A stretch of 8,669 nucleotides of DNA from Acidobacteriota bacterium (GTDB lineage Bacteria > Acidobacteriota > Thermoanaerobaculia > Gp7-AA8): assembly GCA_003222375.1 (NCBI GenBank), contig QHVX01000202.1, positions 4,602 to 13,270 of the forward strand. Reading direction: 5' to 3'. The notes beneath the pieces were generated by a model. The model saw only the letters and a list, made by a program, of their open reading frames with translations. It did no database searches and was not told the DNA's origin. The position numbers and the translations under genes were made by a program. The first letter of the stretch is position 1, and each line of letters begins with the position of its first letter. This document shows positions 1 to 5,241 of this stretch, piece by piece.

Positions 1-1
1 A

Positions 2-118
2 TTGTCGATCAGCGAGAAGACCGTCCGCAATCACATCTCGAATGTCTACGACAAGCTCGGCGTGTGGACGCGCGCGCAGGCGGTCGTGTTTGCGCGCGAT
101 CACGGATTTCGCGGCTGA
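2..118 (+). CDS. LuxR/NarL-type HTH regulator, C-terminal fragment
   Basis: The window opens inside this gene, and only the last 38 codons before TGA (116-118) are visible. They match the C-terminal half of a LuxR/NarL-type helix-turn-helix: the recognition-helix stretch SEKTVRNHISNVYDKLGV is followed by the usual TRAQAVVFARDHGF helix. In this family the segment binds DNA, with T-V-x-N-H lying in the recognition helix. The N-terminal sensing or receiver domain is off the window, so I cannot tell whether this is a response regulator, a ligand-binding LuxR protein or a larger multidomain regulator. The end overlaps the end of the minus-strand transporter by 19 bp (100-118), leaving no room for a separate terminator between the two convergent genes. 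Domain identity is confident; the regulated target is unknown. Confidence 0.85.
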   Translation: MSISEKTVRNHISNVYDKLGVWTRAQAVVFARDHGFRG

Positions 119-1326
119 GCAACGATCGTGACCGCGGCGAGGTCGCCGGTAGTATTGAGAACGGTCGAGAAAATGTCGGGAATGGCATCCAGCGCGATCA
201 AAATTCCAATCCCTTCGACCGGCAAGCCGATCGCGACGAACAGCGGCGCCAGCATGATGAATGCGCCGCGCGGAATACCGGGTGACGCAAAACCGAGGAA
301 AAGCGCCGCGAAGGCGATCAGAGCGAGTTGCCCAACGCCGATCGGAATTCCGTAGAACCATCCGATGAACAGCGCGCCCACCGTCCACGACAGCGGTGCC
401 GCGGCGTGAAACATCGAAACAGCCAGCGGAAGGACGAAGCCGACGATGTTAGGCGGAAGGGCAAGCTCGCGCTCGGCGCTCTCGACCAGCGAGGGAAGCG
501 ATGCGATCGAAGAGCTGGTACTGAAGGCGATGATCTGCGGCGGAAGCACCGCGCGCGCAAAACGCCGGATCGGAACTTTGGCGGCCACTGCCACGATCGG
601 GTAGAGCAACAGAATCACGATCACGCATGCGATCGAGTACCCGACGATGTACAGGCCGATCCCTCCCGCCACCACTACCCCCGCATGAGCCGTCAGCGGC
701 AGCACGAGAGCGAACACTCCGATAGGCGCCGCCAGGATGATCCACCGCACGAGCGTCAGCATCGCGTCCGTGAACGCCTGAAAAAATCCCACCAGTGTCG
801 CGCGTGACGCGGCCGGACTGCGCGCGATCGCCAACGCGAGCAGCACGACGAAGAGAATGAGCGGCACCATTGCGCCCTGCGCGGCCGCGGCGATCGGATT
901 CGGCGGCAGCAATGATGTGACCCACGCCGCGAATGTCTGCGGCTTGCTGGCGGTCATTTCTCCGGCGGCTTCGGCAGCTCCCGGCGGCAACGCGATCGCA
1001 CCGTGCTTCGGAAAGAGGTCAAACAGGACGAAGGCCAGCGGCATGACGGCGATGGCGACGATCGCCAACAACATCAGAAACACAAGCAGCGTTCGTCCTC
1101 CGACGCGACCGATTGCGCGCACGTCTGCTGCCGAAGCGATTCCGGTGATGAGAAGCGAGACCACAAGCGGGATCACCGTCATGCGAATGGCGTTGATCCA
1201 CAACGCGCCGATCGGCGCGATGGCGTCGGCGGCGCGGACGAGCGATGCATTACCCGACGCGGCGATCGCGATCCCTGCGACGATCGCAACGGCCAGGGTG
1301 ATCAGAACGCGCGTCGACTCTTTCAT
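100..1326 (-). CDS. DAACS (SLC1-fold) transporter with atypical cation and substrate site
   Basis: This is a 408-aa, very hydrophobic inner-membrane protein with the domain order of dicarboxylate/amino acid:cation symporters. Visible family landmarks are IRMTVIPLVVSLLITGI (47-63), the hairpin-1 serine motif AFSTSSSIASLPS (267-279), hairpin-2 SPGIPRGA (348-355), and the last helix with D380, D384, N391 and NTTGD (391-395). Length fits the family (about 400-430 aa). Two signature positions differ. The NMDGT motif of helix 7 aligns without gaps to FHAAA (306-310). The arginine that binds the acidic side chain (R397 in archaeal GltPh) aligns to S387. Acidic substrates and standard three-sodium coupling are therefore doubtful; a neutral or non-amino-acid substrate is possible. 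ATG directly abuts the SDR stop codon, so translation is probably coupled to it. The downstream end overlaps the convergent LuxR gene. Confidence 0.88.
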   Translation of the reverse strand: MKESTRVLITLAVAIVAGIAIAASGNASLVRAADAIAPIGALWINAIRMTVIPLVVSLLITGIASAADVRAIGRVGGRTLLVFLMLLAIVAIAVMPLAFVLFDLFPKHGAIALPPGAAEAAGEMTASKPQTFAAWVTSLLPPNPIAAAAQGAMVPLILFVVLLALAIARSPAASRATLVGFFQAFTDAMLTLVRWIILAAPIGVFALVLPLTAHAGVVVAGGIGLYIVGYSIACVIVILLLYPIVAVAAKVPIRRFARAVLPPQIIAFSTSSSIASLPSLVESAERELALPPNIVGFVLPLAVSMFHAAAPLSWTVGALFIGWFYGIPIGVGQLALIAFAALFLGFASPGIPRGAFIMLAPLFVAIGLPVEGIGILIALDAIPDIFSTVLNTTGDLAAVTIVAQPRNP

Positions 1327-2067
1327 CTACATCATCAAATCGCCGCCGTTGATGTCCAGCGATGCGCCGGTAATGTATCCCGCGGCTTCGGAGGCGGCGA
1401 AGCAAATCAGATCCGCCACTTCCAGCGCCGTTCCGAGGCGCGGCACGGGGAAACTCGAAGCAAGGCGTTGGAGGAGCTCAGGCGAAGCGTTCTCGTGCGT
1501 CAATTCCGTGTCGATCATGCCGGGGCAGATTGCGTTGACCGTGATTCCGTACTGGCCGAGCTCTTTTGCTGCCGCTCGTGTCAGGCCGAGGAGTCCAGCC
1601 TTCGATGCCGTGTAGTGCGCGCCGCCCAGGGTGCTCACGGTGCGGCCGGCGGTGGAGGAGATGTTGATGATGCGGCCGTATCGCTGCTCTTTCATGATCG
1701 GAAAGACGGCTTTGATGAGGAGAAATGGGGCGGTCATGTTCACCTCCAGCGCGAGGCGCCACTCGTCAACGGTCAGATTCGGAAATCGCGTCGAATGCGC
1801 GAACGCGGCGTTATTCACCAGAATGTCGACGCGGCCGAATCGTTCGCGCGTCAGGCGGACGATCTCATCGGGTATGCCGGCCGCCGCAATGTCGCCGGGC
1901 ACCGCCAGTGCGCGTTCTCCGATCGATCGCGCGACAGATTCCGCGCGTTTTCGATCGCGAACATTGACGGCGACCGACGCGCCGCGTTCGTGTAGCCGCG
2001 CCGCTGCCGCGCGACCGAGCCCGCGCGTCGCGCCGGTCACGATCGCAACCCGGCCTTCGAAATCCAT
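1327..2067 (-). CDS. SDR-family NAD(P)-dependent oxidoreductase (FabG-like)
   Basis: A 246-aa classical short-chain dehydrogenase/reductase, a cytosolic enzyme that reduces a carbonyl or oxidises an alcohol with NAD(P)(H). The cofactor loop TGATRGLG is at 11-18, the NNAA motif at 85-88, the active-site Asn at N110, the catalytic Ser near S138, and the YxxxK pair at Y152/K156. These are followed by CPGMIDTEL (181-189), and the C-terminus carries GASLDINGG as in FabG-like reductases. R37 after the second strand would suit NADPH. Full length for the family (about 245-250 aa). The true substrate cannot be read from sequence; 3-oxoacyl-ACP reductase is only the nearest common label, and no fatty-acid gene is nearby. 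The gene ends in GATTTGATGATGTAG and the transporter ATG follows with zero spacing, so the two very probably form one transcript. Its start lies 14 bp from a divergent gene. Confidence 0.92.
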   Translation of the reverse strand: MDFEGRVAIVTGATRGLGRAAAARLHERGASVAVNVRDRKRAESVARSIGERALAVPGDIAAAGIPDEIVRLTRERFGRVDILVNNAAFAHSTRFPNLTVDEWRLALEVNMTAPFLLIKAVFPIMKEQRYGRIINISSTAGRTVSTLGGAHYTASKAGLLGLTRAAAKELGQYGITVNAICPGMIDTELTHENASPELLQRLASSFPVPRLGTALEVADLICFAASEAAGYITGASLDINGGDLMM

Positions 2068-2081
2068 CGCGCGATCTTCTC
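2068..2081. promoter_or_regulatory. 14-bp gap between divergent starts
   Basis: Only 14 bases separate the SDR start on the minus strand from the first ATG of the plus-strand gene. If the plus gene starts at 2097 instead, the gap is 29 bases. Neither side has a clear Shine-Dalgarno sequence. Any promoter for either gene must lie inside the coding sequence of the other, or one of the assigned starts is too far upstream. No operator-like palindrome is visible in the gap. Confidence 0.3.
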
Positions 2082-2714
2082 ATGGCACTATTGGTCATGG
2101 TACGGGCGAGTTGGACGGCGCGAGAACGGAGGATTCTGCGCGGACTCCGCACTCCGGCGCACATCCAGCGATTTCTCGACGAGCTGCCATATGACGACAG
2201 GGGCGGCGCCGCATCGCCTCGTGTCGTCATGCGCAACGGCAAGGCGCAGTGCTACAGCGGCGTTTTGTTCGCGTGCGCGGCGCTGCGCGAGCTCGGTCAT
2301 CCGCCGCGTCTCACCTGGATGGATGCCGTTACCGATGACGGCCACTGCATCGCGCTCTACGAGATCGACGGGATGTGGGGCAGCGTCGCGAAGTCGAATT
2401 TCACGACTATCCGCTCTCGTGAGCCCATTTATCCCTACCTGGCCCTCGGCTTGAGCTACTTCGAAGGCTTTTTCAACCTCTTCGGAAAGCGGACGATGCG
2501 CGGGTTCACCGTTCCGATCGATCTGGAAAAATTCGAAGCGCGCGGATGGCGATTCGACGAGGGTCCGATGCTGTACGTCGATCGCGCGATCGACACCGCT
2601 TTGCGAGCGTGGAAACTTCCTCGGGGCAGCGTCAGAAATCTGAGCCGCGTGCCCGATCAATTGAAAAGAGCCGGGCTGCTCGGATCGAACCCCAAGGGTC
2701 TGTGGCGGCCCTGA
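2082..2714 (+). CDS. Transglutaminase-like domain protein, possibly degenerate
   Basis: A 210-aa soluble protein with no signal peptide. Residues 49-107 look like the core of a transglutaminase-like (papain-fold) domain: a Cys at the start of a helix in GKAQCYSGVLFACAALRELG (53-72, C57), then a strand with His in DDGHCIALYEIDGMWGSV (85-102, H88). The usual third residue, an Asp in a W-x-x-V-D stretch, is not where expected; the query reads WGSVAKSN (99-106). It may therefore use another residue, bind without catalysis, or be a convergent pattern. The second half (107-210) is unlike anything I recognise. Start uncertain: ATG at 2082 or 2097, neither with a good ribosome binding site. It is followed after 25 bp by a secreted protein gene on the same strand, so co-transcription is likely. 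The reading frame is confident; the function is tentative. Confidence 0.72.
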   Translation: MALLVMVRASWTARERRILRGLRTPAHIQRFLDELPYDDRGGAASPRVVMRNGKAQCYSGVLFACAALRELGHPPRLTWMDAVTDDGHCIALYEIDGMWGSVAKSNFTTIRSREPIYPYLALGLSYFEGFFNLFGKRTMRGFTVPIDLEKFEARGWRFDEGPMLYVDRAIDTALRAWKLPRGSVRNLSRVPDQLKRAGLLGSNPKGLWRP

Positions 2715-2739
2715 CTTTGCATCTCGCAGGGTCGATTCG

Positions 2740-3741
2740 ATGGTTCGGCGCGCCGCGGCTCTCCTCTTCATCCTGACTGTGCCCGCATTCGGGCAATCGC
2801 TCGACGAGATCGCGGGCCTCGTGAATCGCGGGAAGCTCAACGTCGCGGTCAATCTGAAACAAGGCACGGCCGCGCTCACGCCTCAGTGGACCGTGCAGGC
2901 TGTGGGAACGCCCAAGGCGATCGTGACCGTCGAAGCCGACGAAGGTCGCGTGCGATGCCTCGATGTCGACGTCACCGATGGCAAGCTGCTGATTGCGGGC
3001 AAGGGTCTGCGCCCGGCGTTGTGGATCGAAGCAGTGCGCTTCGAGGACGGCGCCGGAATCGTCAGCGCGCGTTTTCGCGGGCGGGGGATTTGGCGGCCGA
3101 TCGTGGCGATCGTCGGCGCGGTTGCCAGACCCGCTCTGCGCAGACTCGACATCCCGACCGACATCCGATCGATCCTGAGCGGCGACATCGTGAAGTCGGA
3201 GAAAAGCTCGAGCGAATCGAGCTCCGAATTTCTCACGCTCGTGCGCGATGTTCAGATCAGCAACTCGGAATTTGAGGCCTTCAACGGCTACCCCATCGCA
3301 TTCGGCGATCTCCTGGGCCTCGATACGAAGTCGCTTCGACTTGCGATCGACAAAGGCAAGTTCACGCCGCCGGCCCGATTCGAAGTCGACGGCCGCCTCG
3401 ACGGCGAGATCGAGAATGGCGCGGCGTCATTCGTCGGAAGCCACTGCCGTTTTTCGCACGGCCGGCTTCAGCGCGGGCGCTTCCACGTGGCGGACAATCA
3501 GGTCTCGGTCGCGGCGGAAGTTCTCGAGCTCGACCTGAGCAATGGACAATTCCACTGGCCCGGCGGACCGAAAGTCGGCGTCGAGGCTCCTTCGCATTTC
3601 GTCGTCCGAAACCTGCGCGTCCGCCCCGACGGGAGTTACTCCGGCACCGTCGACGCGGCATTGTTTGGAAAAGTCGGAACGATCGATCGCGGCGGCACCA
3701 GCGTGGCCGCTAATGATGTCTCGGATTTCAATACCGCCTGA
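2740..3741 (+). CDS. Secreted beta-rich protein, N-terminal part of a probably frameshifted gene
   Basis: A 333-aa reading frame beginning with a Sec signal peptide: basic MVRR, then a hydrophobic AAALLFILTV core, with cleavage likely after PAFG or AFGQS. The rest has alternating hydrophobic/polar strands (for example KAIVTVEADEGRVRCLDVDV and DGKLLIAGKG) with loose repeats of the form x-G-x-V/L-x-V. A Ser/Glu-rich linker (KSEKSSSESSSE) falls near residues 152-163. The pattern resembles extracytoplasmic beta-helical or AsmA/TamB-like scaffolds, but I cannot assign a family. The frame stops at TGA 3739-3741 after a short tail (DFNTA). The next frame is open from 3717 and continues with equally coding-like sequence, so the real protein was probably about 546 aa. 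It lies 25 bp after the transglutaminase-like gene and has only a weak ribosome binding site (CAGGG). Confidence 0.7.
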   Translation: MVRRAAALLFILTVPAFGQSLDEIAGLVNRGKLNVAVNLKQGTAALTPQWTVQAVGTPKAIVTVEADEGRVRCLDVDVTDGKLLIAGKGLRPALWIEAVRFEDGAGIVSARFRGRGIWRPIVAIVGAVARPALRRLDIPTDIRSILSGDIVKSEKSSSESSSEFLTLVRDVQISNSEFEAFNGYPIAFGDLLGLDTKSLRLAIDKGKFTPPARFEVDGRLDGEIENGAASFVGSHCRFSHGRLQRGRFHVADNQVSVAAEVLELDLSNGQFHWPGGPKVGVEAPSHFVVRNLRVRPDGSYSGTVDAALFGKVGTIDRGGTSVAANDVSDFNTA

Positions 3742-3755
3742 ATCACACCCTGGTC

Positions 3756-4379
3756 GTGCTCTATCCGGTCGAAGAGCTTCGCGACCGTCGCGTGCCGCTG
3801 CTCTTTCAGGGCGCGTTCGCAGCCGATCTGCATTTCGAGGACGCCGGCAGCGGCGATGCGGGCGTTGTCAACGGGAGGTATCAGTTCACCGTGCCGTGGC
3901 CGCCGGTCGAGCAAGCGGCCTTCGAAGTCTTGCGCGCGCGATGGCAGCAGGACGTTGCGCCCGCGATTCACAAAGTCAATTTCGCGATCGAACCGCGCCG
4001 TTTCGGTCCGTGCGGAAAGGAATGCTTTCTGCTCGATCTGAAGCTGACGGCGCAGAAGACCGCCAGGCTGCAACAGATTTGCGATACCGAAGGGAAAGCC
4101 GACGTGATGATCGATCCGCCGACGCGCAGCCTGCTGCTGCACAACCTCCGCGTCGAGCCGCATTGCCGGGGAGTTCTCGGCGCAGTCGTGAACTTCGTCG
4201 CGCCGTTTCTGACCAAGAGCTACGGCGACGTCGCTCTGCTGCAGATGCCGAAAGACTTGCCGTTCACGATCGATGCGGTCGGCAGCAGCGCCGACTCGAT
4301 CTTCATCGCCGGAAAGGTCGAGTGGATCGCGAATGCCGGCATGTCGAGCGCACAGGTGTCGCAATCCCATCAGCCCTGA
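3756..4379 (+). CDS. C-terminal part of the frameshifted secreted protein
   Basis: 207 codons from a GTG at 3756. The frame is already open from 3717 and reads YRLNHTLVVLYPVEELRD just before and across that GTG. It has no signal peptide and no Shine-Dalgarno sequence, and starts 14 bases after the stop of the preceding frame. It is therefore better read as the C-terminal 216 residues of the 2740 gene than as an independent gene. Sequence is again beta-rich (VNGRYQFTVPW, KVNFAIEPRRF, LLLHNLRVEP), with a C-x-x-x-C pair in FGPCGKECF that could form a disulfide in the periplasm, and a DIDAVG-like strand pattern near the end. The C-terminus overlaps a possible minus-strand ORF (4303-4545). Translational reinitiation as a separate protein is the alternative, less likely because of the missing start signals. 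Confidence 0.6.
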   Translation: MLYPVEELRDRRVPLLFQGAFAADLHFEDAGSGDAGVVNGRYQFTVPWPPVEQAAFEVLRARWQQDVAPAIHKVNFAIEPRRFGPCGKECFLLDLKLTAQKTARLQQICDTEGKADVMIDPPTRSLLLHNLRVEPHCRGVLGAVVNFVAPFLTKSYGDVALLQMPKDLPFTIDAVGSSADSIFIAGKVEWIANAGMSSAQVSQSHQP

Positions 4380-4545
4380 CGCCATAGCGGAACGGAATGA
4401 CGTTGAGGTCGAGCGGCGGCTCGATTCGGTCGACGACACGGCGGATGGCCGGGACGCGGATCTCGAGGAAATCGAGCGGTGCGGGCTCGAATGTCATTGC
4501 GCCGGCGAGGATCGCGGCGCGCGCGTGGGCCTTCGGATCGGGCAT
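4303..4545 (-). CDS. Possible small protein of unknown function (80 aa)
   Basis: An ATG at 4545 lies 16 bases after the DUF4388 stop on the same strand. The first 55 or so codons have the strong G/C third-position bias of the neighbouring genes (for example CTC GAT TTC CTC GAG ATC CGC GTC CCG GCC ATC). The peptide includes FEPAPLDFLEIRVPAIRRVV and reads like a folded protein, not a shadow frame. The last 25 codons overlap the end of the plus-strand gene by 77 bp (4303-4379), and there the composition is less convincing. That could mean the gene has been truncated by a frameshift or an indel. I recognise no family. It could be chance, as long open frames are common in GC-rich DNA. If it is not real, 4380-4561 is a 182-bp spacer with nothing else visible. 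Confidence 0.35.
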   Translation of the reverse strand: MPDPKAHARAAILAGAMTFEPAPLDFLEIRVPAIRRVVDRIEPPLDLNVIPFRYGVRADGIATPVRSTCRHSRSTRPFRR

Positions 4546-4561
4546 CGCGAGATCGGAACGA

Positions 4562-5092
4562 TCAGATGTCGCTTGGAATTTCGAGACGGATGCCGGTGGC
4601 GTCGAAGTCGTATTCGCCCTTCTCGTCCTTGTCCTGCGCGACGCGGAGCAGCATCTTCGCGACGTCGACGCGCAGCGGGAGAAGATCGAGTGGCGGCATT
4701 TCGGCTTCGGTGAATTTGAATTCGCCTTCCACGATGTCGAAGAGGTCGAACAGCTCTTTCTCGGCCTTCTTTCGGAGGAAGCGGACGAGCTGTTGTTCGG
4801 TCACGATGTCGAGGTCGAGGAGCGCTTTCGCGACCGCCACCGATTTGGTCTTGCGCAGCTCGCGGGCGCGTTTGTGATTTTCTTCGCTGACGACACCGTA
4901 TTTCATCAGCATGCGTCCGAGGGTTCGCTCAGGATTCGAGGAGGAGGAGAAAACGAGCGAACCACTCTCGAACGCCATGGTTTCCGTCCACTCCGGCGTG
5001 CGAATCTCCAGCGTTCCCGTTTTCTGAAATTGGCTGATCCACATCATCAGCTCCGGCACTGGCATCGCCCTGAGATCGCCCTGAATCGGCAT
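4562..5092 (-). CDS. DUF4388 domain protein (PatA-like N-terminal domain)
   Basis: A 176-aa cytosolic protein. It opens with the typical DUF4388 signature: GDLRAMPVPELMMWISQFQK (5-24), then TGTLEIRTP, and a second conserved block FESGSLVFSSSS (41-52), followed by LGRMLMKYGVVSEE (58-71) and DIVTEQQLVRFLRKKAEKEL (95-114), then the GEFKFTE strand (124-130). In other bacteria this domain is found alone or fused to receiver, GspE N-terminal-like or roadblock modules in signalling and motility proteins, as in the PatA family. Here it stands alone, so the interaction partner cannot be read from fusion. No clear Shine-Dalgarno sequence precedes the ATG (CGGACC just upstream). A TTGACG at about 5149-5154 on the minus strand could be a -35 element, but no -10 lies at the right distance. 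It sits downstream of the peptidase, with the inverted repeat between them. Confidence 0.85.
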   Translation of the reverse strand: MPIQGDLRAMPVPELMMWISQFQKTGTLEIRTPEWTETMAFESGSLVFSSSSNPERTLGRMLMKYGVVSEENHKRARELRKTKSVAVAKALLDLDIVTEQQLVRFLRKKAEKELFDLFDIVEGEFKFTEAEMPPLDLLPLRVDVAKMLLRVAQDKDEKGEYDFDATGIRLEIPSDI

Positions 5093-5162
5093 GGTCCGAA
5101 TTTAGGGCGCGCGGCGTGAGGGAGGGCGTTTTTTGCCGTAGAAAAGCCGTCAAAGGGGCCGA

Positions 5163-5240
5163 ACGTCATCCTGAGCCGCAGAGACGGCGAAGGATCTCAA
5201 GGTGCGAGTTTGAGACCCTTCGCTGCGCTCAGGGTGACGT
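5163..5240. repeat. Imperfect inverted repeat (GTCATCCTGAG type), hairpin-forming
   Basis: The outer arm ACGTCATCCTGAG (5163-5175) pairs with CTCAGGGTGACGT (5228-5240), one mismatch in 13. The inner arm GCGAAGGATCTCAA (5187-5200) pairs with TTGAGACCCTTCGC (5210-5223), one mismatch in 14. The loop is about 9 nt (5201-5209). The segment between outer and inner arms is unequal: 11 nt on the left against 4 nt on the right, suggesting a 7-nt insertion in one arm. From general knowledge, this GTCATCCTGAG/GAAGGATCT palindrome is a dispersed intergenic repeat in many bacterial genomes, probably a small non-autonomous element. It begins two bases beyond the peptidase stop codon, so it would fold at the 3' end of the peptidase message and could act as an mRNA stabiliser or attenuator. 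No T-run follows on the minus strand, so it is not a typical intrinsic terminator. Confidence 0.8.
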
Positions 5241-5241
5241 G

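Noticed and set aside
1003..1995. 330-aa plus-strand open frame opposite the SDR and transporter
   Set aside because: The opposite strand encodes two families with clear motifs. This frame is rich in Arg, Asp and His with low-complexity runs, a typical shadow.
2088..2879. 263-aa minus-strand open frame opposite the transglutaminase-like gene
   Set aside because: Arg/Ala-rich translation without motif. The plus strand offers Cys/His core residues and, downstream, a signal peptide in the overlapping part.
3720..3741. Programmed ribosomal frameshift in the secreted protein gene
   Set aside because: No X-XXY-YYZ slippery heptamer and no evident downstream stimulatory structure. A simple one-base loss is a better explanation.
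5125..5140. T-run (six T) after GC-rich DNA as an intrinsic terminator
   Set aside because: No stem precedes the T-run on the plus strand, and no plus-strand gene ends nearby. On the minus strand it becomes an A-run upstream of the DUF4388 start.
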